Shown: one piece after another, positions 51,013 through 59,841 of the stretch
Layout: the number at the start of each line of letters is the position of its first letter
How positions within the stretch are numbered: position 1 is the first letter of the stretch
Origin: Bacillota bacterium
GTDB lineage: Bacteria > Bacillota > Clostridia > DSM-8532
DNA: 64,000 nucleotides
NCBI GenBank assembly: GCA_023415205.1
Contig: JAEZLR010000011.1
Coordinates: 48,184-112,183, forward strand
Reading direction: 5' to 3'
The notes under the pieces: generated by a model
Databases searched by the model: none
Seen by the model: the letters and a program-made list of their open reading frames with translations, nothing else
Told to the model about the DNA's origin: nothing
Position numbers and translations under genes: made by a program

Positions 51013-52602
51013 TCATAAATAGACTTTTATCTTCTTTTCCAGCTCTTTAAGCAGCTTATATTCAATGGAATCCACCAGGGCAATCCAACTGGCCTCAATA
51101 ATGTCGGCGGAAACCCCTACGGTGGTCCATACCGACTCGCCATCGGTGGACTCGATCAAAACACGAACCTTTGCCGCAGTGGCCTTGTTGGAATCAATCA
51201 CACGAACCTTAAAATCGGTCAGGTGCACATGACCAAGCTCGGGATAAAAGACCTCTAAAGCCTTTCTCAGAGCTTTATCAAGGGCATGAACCGGGCCGTC
51301 GCCCTCTGCGGCTGTGATCTCCGATTTGCCGTCAACCTTAACCTTAATAAGGGCTGAGGCCGAGAGCCCGGTTTTTGCAGGCTGTTCGTTCATGAGCTTG
51401 AACTGTTCCAGTTCAAAAAAGGGCTTGTATTTTCCCAACTGCTTTCTGATGACAAGCTCAAAGGTGCTCTCTGCGCCTTCAAATTGATAGCCCTGATGCT
51501 CTAGCTCCTTAAGCCTTTGGATAATGGCTTCGGTTTCCTCGGATTCCTTGGTGATGGAAGGATTAAGCTCCCTTATTTTGTCCAATATCGTCTTTCTTCC
51601 CGCCACCTCGGACATCAGGAAACGCCTTTTATTGCCCACCAGCCCGGGATCAACATGCTCGAAGGAAACGGAGGACTTGCAGACACCATCAATATGCATT
51701 CCTCCCTTATGAGCAAAGGCACTGTTCCCCACAAAGGGGTCCCGCTCATTCAAGGTGATATTGGATATTTCAGATATCTTTCTTGCGGTATAGGTGAGGT
51801 TTTTGAGCTGTTCTTCAGGGATGCAGCGCATTTGCTTCTTCAATTGAAGACTGGGGATGATGGCACTTAAATTAGCATTTCCACAGCGTTCCCCAAATCC
51901 GGTATAGGTTCCTTGCACATGCTCGGCACCGGCTTCAACGGCCATGATGGAGTTGGCAACCGCCATACCACAATCATTGTGAGTGTGGATGCCCACCTTG
52001 ATATCAAAGGTTTCCTTCACCTTTTTTACCGCCTCATATACCTCACTGGGAAAGCCTCCACCGTTGGTATCGCAAAGCACCAGACAATCGGCGCCTCCCT
52101 TAACAGCTGCTTCCAATGCCTTTAAGGCGTATCCAGGATTGGCCTTATACCCGTCGAAGAAATGCTCCGCATCAAAGATCACTTCTTTTCCCTTCTTTTT
52201 GAAAAACGCCACCGTATCGGTGATCATGGATAGGTTTTCTTCCAAAGTGGTCTTAATGATTTCGGTGACATGAAAATCCCATGATTTTCCGAAAAGTGTT
52301 ACCGTAGGGGTATTGGCCGAAAGAAGGGATTGAACATTTTTGTCCTCCTCCACGGTGATATCCCGCCTGCGGGTGCTGCCAAAGGCTGTTAATTTTGCGT
52401 TTTTCAAAGAAACAGTCTTCATTCTTTCAAAGAATTCTATGTCCTTGGGGTTGGAGCCGGGGTTCCCTGCCTCAATATACGCTATCCCCATTTGGTCAAG
52501 GGCATGGATAATCTTGAGCTTATCCTCAACAGAGAATGAAATTCCCTCGGCTTGTGCTCCGTCTCGAAGTGTGGAGTCTAAAATGTCAACTTTTTGCGGC
52601 AT
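51013..52602 (-). CDS. cimA: (R)-citramalate synthase
   Basis: 529 residues. HMGL-like barrel with 'DSTLRDGAQAEGISFSVEDKL' (8-28) and 'GIHTHNDCGMAVANS' ; the wording 'DGAQAEGISFS' and the 'FGSTRRRD' block separate the CimA group from LeuA. C-terminal LeuA-type regulatory domain from about 390. Makes citramalate from acetyl-CoA and pyruvate, giving 2-oxobutyrate through LeuCD/LeuB and so isoleucine without threonine deaminase. Placed next to leuA in the operon. Confidence 0.93.
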   Translation of the reverse strand: MPQKVDILDSTLRDGAQAEGISFSVEDKLKIIHALDQMGIAYIEAGNPGSNPKDIEFFERMKTVSLKNAKLTAFGSTRRRDITVEEDKNVQSLLSANTPTVTLFGKSWDFHVTEIIKTTLEENLSMITDTVAFFKKKGKEVIFDAEHFFDGYKANPGYALKALEAAVKGGADCLVLCDTNGGGFPSEVYEAVKKVKETFDIKVGIHTHNDCGMAVANSIMAVEAGAEHVQGTYTGFGERCGNANLSAIIPSLQLKKQMRCIPEEQLKNLTYTARKISEISNITLNERDPFVGNSAFAHKGGMHIDGVCKSSVSFEHVDPGLVGNKRRFLMSEVAGRKTILDKIRELNPSITKESEETEAIIQRLKELEHQGYQFEGAESTFELVIRKQLGKYKPFFELEQFKLMNEQPAKTGLSASALIKVKVDGKSEITAAEGDGPVHALDKALRKALEVFYPELGHVHLTDFKVRVIDSNKATAAKVRVLIESTDGESVWTTVGVSADIIEASWIALVDSIEYKLLKELEKKIKVYL

Positions 52603-52633
52603 ACTGCCTCAACCCCCTCTCGTGGTTTTATGA

Positions 52634-54169
52634 TTAAGCGCTTTGTTCAAGCTTTTCTTCATAAATCATCTTATTGATAGCATTAATATAGGAGAGCACG
52701 CTGGATTCAAAAACGTCGGTACTGACGCCCTTACCGGTATAAATGCGGGTATCCCTCCGAATTTTAACATAGGCCTCGCCCTGAGCGTCCTGGCCTTCTG
52801 TGACCGACCGGAGCTTATAGTCCTCCAGCACAAAGCTGACTCCCACAATTTTCTCAATAGCTTTGAATGCGGCATCCACAGGTCCGTCACCGGTAGAAAC
52901 CTGTTCAATGATTGTGCTTTCACCATTATGCTTGACCAGGCGCACCGAGGCCGTAGCAGTGATGGTGTTCCCGGTATTAATGACGAAGCGGTCCAGCTTA
53001 TAGGTTTCTGGGATCTCAACAGCCTTTTGGGCCAGAAGGACTTCAATATCGGCATCCTGTACTACCTTCTTTTTGTCAGCCAGAACCTTGAACTGTTCAA
53101 ACGTCACATCGAGTTCTTCCCTGGTGAGCTGGTATCCCAAGGTTTTAAGTCTATCCTCAAAAGCATGTCTGCCTGAGTGTTTTCCCAGTACCATAGCATT
53201 TTGAGTCAATCCTATGGATTCAGGGGTCATTATCTCATAAGTACTTTTTTCGGCCAGTACCCCATGCTGGTGTATCCCCGCCTCATGAGCAAAGGCATTG
53301 GCCCCCACCACGGCCTTGTTGGGCTGAACCGACACACCGGTGATGCTGGTTAAAAGCTTGGAGGAACGGTGGATTTGCGTGGTATCCACACGGCAGTTAA
53401 GATCAAACAGGGCTTCTCTGGTTTTCAAGGCCATGACAATTTCTTCAAGAGCAGCATTCCCGGCCCTCTCACCAATGCCGTTCAAGGTGCACTCCAATTG
53501 GGTGGCCCCGGCTTTTGCCGCTGACAGCGTATTGGCCACGGCCATACCCAGATCATTGTGGCAATGGACTGAAATAATCACCTTATCGACATTGGCAACA
53601 TTCTCACGAATGCCCTTGATCATCGTATAGAATTCATCAGGCGTGGTATAGCCTACGGTATCGGGAACATTGATGACAGTAGCTCCGGCTTGGATGGCGG
53701 CCTCGAATACTCTGTAAAGGAACTCAGGCCTGCTTCTGGTGGCATCCTCCGCTGAAAACTCCACGTCGGAACAGTATTTCTTCGCATAGGCTACCATATT
53801 CCGTGTCTGTTCCAGAACATTCTCCGGAGACATCTTCAGCTTATATTTCATATGGATGTCGGAAGTGGCGATAAAGGTATGAATCCGGGGACTAGCGGCT
53901 TTTTTCAAAGCCTCCCAGGAGCGGTCAATGTCCTGGGTCAATGCTCGTGAAAGGCTGGCTACGGTACAATCCTTAATGGTTTCGGCAATGGTCTTCACCG
54001 ATTGAAAGTCACCTGGGGAAGCGATGGCAAAGCCCGCTTCAATCACATCCACCTTAAGCCGCTCCAGTTGTTTGGCTACTTCTATCTTCTCTTGATGGTT
54101 CATGCTGCAACCCGGGGATTGCTCACCATCTCTCAAGGTGGTGTCAAAGATATAAACTCTATTTTCCAT
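52634..54169 (-). CDS. leuA: 2-isopropylmalate synthase
   Basis: 511 residues, AAAGGAG before the ATG. 'DTTLRDGEQSPGCSMNHQEK' (9-28), 'ISVHCHNDLGMAVANTLSA' metal-binding block and 'GIGERAGNAALEEIVMAL'. C-terminal allosteric domain (about 385-511) for leucine feedback is complete. First leucine-specific step. Preceded by the hairpin-repeat spacer 54170-54509. Confidence 0.97.
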   Translation of the reverse strand: MENRVYIFDTTLRDGEQSPGCSMNHQEKIEVAKQLERLKVDVIEAGFAIASPGDFQSVKTIAETIKDCTVASLSRALTQDIDRSWEALKKAASPRIHTFIATSDIHMKYKLKMSPENVLEQTRNMVAYAKKYCSDVEFSAEDATRSRPEFLYRVFEAAIQAGATVINVPDTVGYTTPDEFYTMIKGIRENVANVDKVIISVHCHNDLGMAVANTLSAAKAGATQLECTLNGIGERAGNAALEEIVMALKTREALFDLNCRVDTTQIHRSSKLLTSITGVSVQPNKAVVGANAFAHEAGIHQHGVLAEKSTYEIMTPESIGLTQNAMVLGKHSGRHAFEDRLKTLGYQLTREELDVTFEQFKVLADKKKVVQDADIEVLLAQKAVEIPETYKLDRFVINTGNTITATASVRLVKHNGESTIIEQVSTGDGPVDAAFKAIEKIVGVSFVLEDYKLRSVTEGQDAQGEAYVKIRRDTRIYTGKGVSTDVFESSVLSYINAINKMIYEEKLEQSA

Positions 54170-54185
54170 ACTACAGTACTCCTTT

Positions 54186-54285
54186 CAAGTGCGCCGTTCA
54201 AACGCAATAACTCTTTGTATCGAGAGCCTGTACGTTTAGTACAGGCGGCAGATACACTCTATAGAGTTATTCGCGTTTGAACCAG
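54186..54285 (-). repeat. Hairpin repeat unit 1 (100 bp)
   Basis: Begins CAAGTGCGCCGTT. The outer arms 54196-54214 and 54263-54282 pair over ~19 bases, then GTATC/GATAC (54217-54221, 54251-54255), then GCCTGTAC/GTACAGGC (54226-54233, 54239-54246) with a five-base loop. The whole unit folds into one long stem. Unit 2 follows with no gap. Confidence 0.9.
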
Positions 54286-54385
54286 CAAGTGCGCCGTTTA
54301 ACAGCAATGACTCTTTGTATCGAGAGCCTGTACGTTCAGTACAGGCGGCAGATACATTTTATAGAGTCATTAGCAGTTCACCCGC
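54286..54385 (-). repeat. Hairpin repeat unit 2 (100 bp)
   Basis: Same length and register as unit 1, with about a dozen differences. The innermost stem is identical. In the outer stem A at 54209 becomes G at 54309 while its partner T at 54268 becomes C at 54368, so the pair is kept. Outermost arms have drifted and pair less well. Confidence 0.9.
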
Positions 54386-54391
54386 GGTTCA

Positions 54392-54424
54392 CCACAAAGT
54401 GCGGATGGCATCGAACTATGCTTT
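54392..54424 (-). repeat. 33-bp direct repeat of the ilvC 3' end (copy A)
   Basis: Identical to 54486-54518, which includes the last two ilvC codons and its stop. Copy A lies 94 bases further downstream of ilvC and is non-coding, so the gene end was probably duplicated in place. Confidence 0.85.
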
Positions 54425-54440
54425 AGCATGTTCTCTTCCT

Positions 54441-54500
54441 ATCCGCACTATAAATGTGGCTACCGCTTTCTACCGAAAGCTATCGCCACAAAGTGCGGAT
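54441..54500 (-). repeat. Third long hairpin, directly behind ilvC
   Basis: ATCCGCACT (54441-54449) pairs with AGTGCGGAT (54492-54500); inside, GTGGC/GCCAC and GCTTTC/GAAAGC pair around a TACC loop. No T-tract follows, so it is not an ordinary terminator. Unrelated in sequence to the two 100-bp units. Confidence 0.8.
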
Positions 54501-54509
54501 GGCATCGAA

Positions 54510-55502
54510 CTATGCTTTGTTCCAGCTCATTTTGTCGCGGAGGTCCTTGCCCACCGTCTCAACCAGGCTTTCCTGCTCCATTCTTCTCTTTGCATTGAAG
54601 AACGGACGGTTGGCCTGATTCTCAAGGATCCAATTGCGGGCGAAGGTGCCATCCTGAATCTCGTGAAGCACCTTCTTCATCTCCTTGCGCGTCTCATCGG
54701 TGACAATGCGTTTTCCGGTAACATAATCGCCATACTCGGCAGTATCAGAGATGGAATATCTCATAAAGCTGAGACCGCCCTTGTTGATCAAATCCACAAT
54801 CAGCTTCATTTCATGCAGACATTCAAAATAAGCACTTTCAGGCTGATAACCTGCTTCTACCAGTGTTTCAAATCCCGCCTTCATGAGTTCAGTAACGCCA
54901 CCGCAGAGTACGGCCTGCTCCCCGAAGAGATCCGTTTCGGTTTCTTCCTTAAAGGTAGTCTCTAGAATACCCGCCCTAGCACCGCCGATTCCAGCAGCAT
55001 AGGCAAGAGCTAACGCTTTTGCATCCCCGGTGGCATTCTGATGTACTGCTATCAGGCAAGGAACGCCTCGGCCCTCCTGGAACTGGCTTCTGACAGTGTG
55101 ACCGGGGCCTTTGGGAGCTACCATGAAAACATTGACATCATTGGGCGGAACGATCTGCCCGAAGTGAATGTTAAATCCATGGGCAAATACCAGACTCTTT
55201 CCTGCCTTAAGATAGGGAGCTATGCTCTCTTGATAAAGCTTTGGCTGTTTTTCATCATTGACAAGAATCATGATGATATCCGCTTGCTGTGCTGCCTGGG
55301 AGGCCGTTGCCACCTGAAGCCCCGCTTCTTCTGCAAGCTTCCAGGACTTACTACCCTCATATAGGCCGACAACCACCTTGACCCCTGACTCATGCAAATT
55401 AAGGGCATGAGCATGCCCCTGGCTTCCATAACCGATAACGGCAACAGTTTTTCCGTTTAAGAGTCCCAGATTACAATCCTTTTCATAATACATTTGTGCC
55501 AT
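54510..55502 (-). CDS. ilvC: Ketol-acid reductoisomerase (class I)
   Basis: 330 residues, GAGGAGG before the ATG. Rossmann motif 'VAVIGYGSQGHAHALNL' (20-36), 'MVAPKGPGHTVR', and the knotted C-terminal domain with 'ETDLFGEQAVLCGG' and 'YFECLHEMKLIVDLI'. Reduces and isomerises acetolactate. Six bases from ilvN. The tail ends KMSWNKA, and its coding end is copied downstream (54392-54424). Confidence 0.97.
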   Translation of the reverse strand: MAQMYYEKDCNLGLLNGKTVAVIGYGSQGHAHALNLHESGVKVVVGLYEGSKSWKLAEEAGLQVATASQAAQQADIIMILVNDEKQPKLYQESIAPYLKAGKSLVFAHGFNIHFGQIVPPNDVNVFMVAPKGPGHTVRSQFQEGRGVPCLIAVHQNATGDAKALALAYAAGIGGARAGILETTFKEETETDLFGEQAVLCGGVTELMKAGFETLVEAGYQPESAYFECLHEMKLIVDLINKGGLSFMRYSISDTAEYGDYVTGKRIVTDETRKEMKKVLHEIQDGTFARNWILENQANRPFFNAKRRMEQESLVETVGKDLRDKMSWNKA

Positions 55503-55507
55503 GATTA

Positions 55508-56023
55508 TTAGTCCTCCTCATATTTCCTCTGATTTTTAATCTCCCTATTTCCTCTTTCAAGGGCGGTCAGCCCGGTTCGGACAATTTCTGCAATACCATA
55601 GGGTTCCATGAGATTGATGAAGGCTTCGATTTTCCCCTCATCTCCCGTCATTTCAACTGTCAGGGTCTCATTGGCCACATCCACAATCTTAGCGCGGAAG
55701 ATATCCACAATCTCAATAATGGACGCTCTATTGGCCAGACCCGTTTTAACCTTGATCAAGGCCAGCTCTCTGAATACAGACTGGTGAGCATCCAGTTCAA
55801 CAATCTTAATCACATCAATCAGCTTGTTGAGCTGTTTCTTTATCTGCTCCAGAATGTAGTCGTCACCCCGGACGACAATGGTCATGCGGGAAACCTTGGG
55901 ATCCTCGGTTTCTCCCACCGATAAGCTGTCGATATTGTAACCTCTTCGGCTGAATAACCCGGAAACCCGGCTTAAAACGCCTGACTGATTCTCTACCAGC
56001 ACCGACAGAACATGTCTGTTCAT
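55508..56023 (-). CDS. ilvN: Acetolactate synthase, small (regulatory) subunit
   Basis: 171 residues. N-terminal ACT domain ('LSVLVENQSGVLSRVSGLFSRRGYNIDSL' given by ends LSVLV and NIDSL, 5-33) that binds valine, then the C-terminal ALS_ss domain with 'EMTGDEGKIEAFINLM'. Only one small subunit is present for two large subunits. Confidence 0.96.
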   Translation of the reverse strand: MNRHVLSVLVENQSGVLSRVSGLFSRRGYNIDSLSVGETEDPKVSRMTIVVRGDDYILEQIKKQLNKLIDVIKIVELDAHQSVFRELALIKVKTGLANRASIIEIVDIFRAKIVDVANETLTVEMTGDEGKIEAFINLMEPYGIAEIVRTGLTALERGNREIKNQRKYEED

Positions 56024-56113
56024 TAACCTTCACTCCCTTTTTTTAGTTCTATGGATATTAACGGATAATAACGAGGTTATCTTAACATAATGACCACAGG
56101 TTGCCTCCGGGAA

Positions 56114-57721
56114 TCATAATGTAGACTCCAAAGGATCAACCATACATTCTATAATAAATGGCCCTTTATGCTTCAAAGCCTTATCCAGTGCTTCACTGAG
56201 TTTTTCATTGTTCGTCACTCGGATACCCGGTATGTCATAAGCCTCACAAAGCTTGATAAAATCAGGGTTTTGATCAAGATCCACCGAATGTGTCTTCCCA
56301 TAATTCCTATCCTGCTGCTCCCGAACCATCCCAAGCCTGGAGTTGTTGAACAGGAGAAGCACCACCCTCAATTGATTGGCCTTGATGGTTCCCAGCTCAA
56401 AGAGGCTCATTTGGAAGCTTCCATCCCCCATTACGGCTACTACCTGGCGTTTAGGAGCTGCAAATTTGGCTCCAACAGCCGCCGGAAGGCTATAGCCCAT
56501 GGTTCCCAGCCCGCCTGAGGTCATAAAGATGCGTCCCGGAGTATCTTCGAAGTTTCTGGCTGCCCACATCTGATTTTGTCCCACATCCGCTACCATAATG
56601 GCGTCCTCTTCCAATTTATCAGAGAGAAGCCTTATGGCATATTGGGGATCAACAAGCCCTGTTTCCTTTCTAGTTGCTTCCTTTTTATAGCCTTCAAGCT
56701 CTGTCAGCCATTCTTCGGTATTTAAGGGTGACGCCTTGGAGGTAATCTCTGATAGGATGGTCTTGGCATCCCCCACCAAGGGTATTTGCGAACCGACATT
56801 TTTTCCAATCTCCGCAGGATCTATGTCAATATGGATAATCCGAGCACTCTGGAGGGCTTTGTCAGAAACCCCTCCCCAGGCCCTATCCGCGATTCTGGCT
56901 CCAATAAAAATCAGAAGATCGGATCTTAGGAGGGCACGATTGGCCTCTGCAAAACCATGGGTTCCGATCATGCCGTGGCAGTGACGATTCCGGCTTGGCA
57001 GAGCACCTTTACCCATCAGGGTATGTACCAGAGGTATCCCGGTCTTTTCAACAAAGGCCCGAAGCTCAGGTTGAGCATGGGATAGAAGGACACCTCCTCC
57101 TGCAACGATCAAGGGCCGCTTACTTTCATTCATGGCCTTTACCGCACGTTTGATCTGACCAGAATGCCCCTTCAAGGTGGGTTTATAACCACGAATATCT
57201 ACCGTGGCAGGATAAGCATACTCTATTTTTGCTTCCTGGATATCTGAGGGAATATCAATCAGCACAGGGCCGGGCCTGCCGGTGGAAGCAATATAAAAGG
57301 CCTCCTTTATGATTCTGGGAAGCTCTTTGGCCTCCCTGACCAGATAGCTGTGCTTGGTAAAGGATTCAGTAGCCCCTGTAATATCGGCTTCCTGAAAAAC
57401 ATCCCGCCCGATCATGGATGATTTGACCTGCCCGGTGATGATGACCATCGGAATAGAATCCATATAGGCATTGGCTATTCCCGTAATCAAATTTGTGGCT
57501 CCAGGGCCGGAAGTGCCGATACAAACCCCCACCTTGCCTGAAACCCGGGCATAACCGTTGGCGCTATGGGCCGCAGCCTGCTCCTGACGTACCAGGACAT
57601 GATGGATACGGGATTTTCTCAAGGCTTCATAGACATGTAATATGAATCCTCCCGGATAGCCGAAGACCCTATCGACCTGTTCTTCCAGCAAACACCTGAT
57701 AAGTGCCTCTGCAGCTTTCAT
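56114..57721 (-). CDS. ilvB: Acetolactate synthase, large subunit (copy 2)
   Basis: 535 residues from the ATG at 57719-57721 (MKAAEALIRC), which has AAAGGATGA upstream; longer starts would overlap the leader. ThDP enzyme with catalytic Glu in 'VLVRQEQAAAHSANGYAR', and 'GDGSFQMSLFELGTI...NN'. Clearly diverged from copy 1 at the other operon end. First gene behind the T-box; next to ilvN, so most likely the partner of the small subunit. Confidence 0.94.
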   Translation of the reverse strand: MKAAEALIRCLLEEQVDRVFGYPGGFILHVYEALRKSRIHHVLVRQEQAAAHSANGYARVSGKVGVCIGTSGPGATNLITGIANAYMDSIPMVIITGQVKSSMIGRDVFQEADITGATESFTKHSYLVREAKELPRIIKEAFYIASTGRPGPVLIDIPSDIQEAKIEYAYPATVDIRGYKPTLKGHSGQIKRAVKAMNESKRPLIVAGGGVLLSHAQPELRAFVEKTGIPLVHTLMGKGALPSRNRHCHGMIGTHGFAEANRALLRSDLLIFIGARIADRAWGGVSDKALQSARIIHIDIDPAEIGKNVGSQIPLVGDAKTILSEITSKASPLNTEEWLTELEGYKKEATRKETGLVDPQYAIRLLSDKLEEDAIMVADVGQNQMWAARNFEDTPGRIFMTSGGLGTMGYSLPAAVGAKFAAPKRQVVAVMGDGSFQMSLFELGTIKANQLRVVLLLFNNSRLGMVREQQDRNYGKTHSVDLDQNPDFIKLCEAYDIPGIRVTNNEKLSEALDKALKHKGPFIIECMVDPLESTL

Positions 57722-57764
57722 GCCTATCATCCTTTCATTTTTCGTTACTGGCGGAATATATAAC

Positions 57765-58060
57765 AAAAAACCCTCGCACCGTCGTTATACACTAACAACA
57801 GGGACGAGGGATATACTCCACGCGTTACCACCCTATTTTTAACCTTATCTCACAATAAGGAACTCACGAGGTTCTAACAAACCATCGCCTATAACGGGGC
57901 TAACCGTTTCTTCTTACTTTTGATTTCAGAAGAACCACTCGGGAGGGATAATATTCCAAAACCCTGCCGATTTCCACCAACCATCGGCTCTCTGTAAAGA
58001 TTTTTACTGGAACACCTTGCTCCTTCATTGTCTTTTGCTTAGGGCTATTCAGTTATTTTT
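57765..58060 (-). ncRNA. T-box leader of the ilv-leu operon
   Basis: On the minus strand: stem I from about 57995 (AGAGAGCCGATGG), the invariant-type T-box AGGGTGGTAACGCG (57821-57834), then a terminator CGAGGG/CCCTCG (57805-57810, 57771-57776) with six T (57765-57770). Uncharged tRNA would stabilise the antiterminator. The likely specifier region GAATATTATCCC (57945-57956) offers ATC or ATT, so isoleucine tRNA is the best guess; this is not certain. Confidence 0.88.
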
Positions 58061-58064
58061 AAAA

Positions 58065-58093
58065 ATTATACCAGTATCATATAGGGATGTCAA
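58065..58093 (-). promoter_or_regulatory. Consensus sigma-A promoter of the ilv-leu operon
   Basis: Perfect TTGACA (58088-58093) and perfect TATAAT (58065-58070) with a 17-base spacer, directly in front of the T-box leader. Confidence 0.85.
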
Positions 58094-58127
58094 TACTTTT
58101 TAAAGCATTAATTTTCCAAGCCCGGCC

Positions 58128-59378
58128 CTACCCCTTCCTATCCATCATCTGAAGAACGATAGCCGGCGTATAGCCAAAGCTTTCCATGCGAGAGGCACAC
58201 TGCCGGATTCCAAGAGCCCCATTGACTTCGGTGACAAAAACCAATTGACCAGGCTTTTCGAGATTTTCATAAAATCTGGCCTGTCCAAACTCCTGAGCCA
58301 CTAAATCCTTCAAGGCCGCAGTGTCTTTGATACCCTCCATACGGACATAGAGCTGGGAGCTGTCCTCGGGTCGGTTAAGAACCCAGGCCTTCCTGTGATA
58401 ATCCCAAATACCAGTGGCTGTTTGGCTGTGATTTTTCTTCATGATATCCAGAATGTCTGCCACTACGGCACTGGCTGTAGGAAGCCTTCCGGCCCCTTTT
58501 CCATAAAACATGGCATCGCCTACGGCGTCGCCCTCCACCAATATAGCATTGAAAACATCATCCACATGGGATAGGGGGTGATTGTTATCCAGTATTGCCG
58601 GATGCACCTTCGCATATATGCCATCGTTCATTCTCCGGCTCTCACCGATAAGCTTGATGGTTCCGCCCAGTAAATCGGCATAATAGAAATCATCGGGAGA
58701 GACCCTGCTGATCCCCTCGGTCTCTATGTCCCTGTAGTCAACAAATTGATTATAAGCAATGGATGAAAGAATGGCGATCTTACGGCAGGCATCATGCCCC
58801 TCAATGTCTGCGGTGGGGTCTGCCTCGGCATAACCGTTTAACTGTGCCTCCTTGAGCGCCTCACTGAAAGCCTTTCCCTTCTTGTTCATGGCTGTCAGGA
58901 TATAGTTGGTGGTACCGTTCAGAATACCTGTAATGCTATAAATATCATTGGCGGCCAGGCAGTTGTGCAACGGCCGAATAATAGGTATTCCTCCGCCTAC
59001 ACTGGCTTCAAAAAGATAGGATACATCATTCTCTGCCGCCAGGGCCAAAAGCTCCGGGCCATGGGTGGCTACCAGCTCCTTATTGGAGGTGACAACACTC
59101 TTCCCCGCTTTCAGGGCACGCTTGGTCATGTCATAAGCAAACCCTGTTCCACCAATGGTCTCTACCACAATTCTGATGCTCTCGTCCTGAAGAATCTCAT
59201 CAGGGTTTTGAGTGATGAGTTCCTTGTTTGGATCATTGGAAAAATCTCTGATATCTAAAATCTTTTTAACCGTTATTCCTTTTCCCAGGCGACTTTTAAT
59301 CCCTGGATTCTTTTGTTGGATCAGATCAACCACACCTGAACCCACAACGCCATATCCTAGAACAGCAATGTTGAGCAT
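58128..59378 (-). CDS. hom: Homoserine dehydrogenase
   Basis: 416 residues from the ATG at 59376-59378 (MLNIAVLGYGVVGSG), with GGAAG upstream; a long upstream frame is the overlap with pheB and is rejected. NAD-binding domain (1-130), catalytic domain ('GILNGTTNYILTAM', 'EAQLNGYAEADPTADIEGHDACRK' by ends EAQLNGYAEADP and DACRK), C-terminal ACT domain (from about 335). Aspartate-family branch to Thr/Met. 19 bases after pheB. Confidence 0.95.
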   Translation of the reverse strand: MLNIAVLGYGVVGSGVVDLIQQKNPGIKSRLGKGITVKKILDIRDFSNDPNKELITQNPDEILQDESIRIVVETIGGTGFAYDMTKRALKAGKSVVTSNKELVATHGPELLALAAENDVSYLFEASVGGGIPIIRPLHNCLAANDIYSITGILNGTTNYILTAMNKKGKAFSEALKEAQLNGYAEADPTADIEGHDACRKIAILSSIAYNQFVDYRDIETEGISRVSPDDFYYADLLGGTIKLIGESRRMNDGIYAKVHPAILDNNHPLSHVDDVFNAILVEGDAVGDAMFYGKGAGRLPTASAVVADILDIMKKNHSQTATGIWDYHRKAWVLNRPEDSSQLYVRMEGIKDTAALKDLVAQEFGQARFYENLEKPGQLVFVTEVNGALGIRQCASRMESFGYTPAIVLQMMDRKG

Positions 59379-59397
59379 AAATGACTTCCTTTCAATG

Positions 59398-59841
59398 TTA
59401 TTCCCTGGAAAGAACCTCCATGCGATGGACTCCAGGGATTTGCTGAACCCCGGTGAGCATTTCTTGAATATCCATAATACTATCCTTGGTTTCAATAGTA
59501 ATGGTGATATTCGCCAGCCCATTAATGGGAAGGTTTTGGACAATGGTTAGAATATTAGCTTTAGCGTTTGAAATCCCCGATATTATCTCGGAGAGAATAC
59601 CCGTATGATCATCAACTATAAAAAGGATGGTCATCACCCTGCCACTGGACATCTCATAAAAGGGGAAAACACAATCCTTGTATTTATAGTAGGCACTCCG
59701 GCTTATTCCGGCCAGCTTAACAGCTTCATTCACCGAAAGGTTGTTATTCCTCACCAGGGCTCTCTTAACTTCAAGAACCTTTAAAAAAACCTCCGGAACG
59801 ACTTTTGAGTCAATCAGGAGGTAAGTTGAGTTCTTATTCAT
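59398..59841 (-). CDS. pheB: ACT domain protein PheB (UPF0735)
   Basis: 147 residues. N-terminal helix-turn-helix-like region ('NNLSVNEAVKLAGISRSAYYKYKDCVFPF' by ends NNLSV and CVFPF, 33-61), then an ACT domain ('ILFIVDDHTGILSEIISGIS'). Typically adjoins hom or phenylalanine genes in Clostridia and Bacilli; thought to be an amino-acid-responsive regulator. Promoter at 59886. Confidence 0.9.
   Translation of the reverse strand: MNKNSTYLLIDSKVVPEVFLKVLEVKRALVRNNNLSVNEAVKLAGISRSAYYKYKDCVFPFYEMSSGRVMTILFIVDDHTGILSEIISGISNAKANILTIVQNLPINGLANITITIETKDSIMDIQEMLTGVQQIPGVHRMEVLSRE

Noticed and set aside
54186..54385. The two 100-bp repeats as CRISPR or tandem terminators
   Set aside because: Only two units, each wholly self-complementary, with no spacers and no T-tracts.
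46377..58127. Long plus-strand frames opposite the ilv-leu genes
   Set aside because: All are antisense shadows without ribosome-binding sites; the minus-strand genes are unmistakable.
59379..59543. 55-codon N-terminal extension of homoserine dehydrogenase
   Set aside because: It lies inside pheB; the GGAAG site and the MLNIAVLGYG start fit the family.
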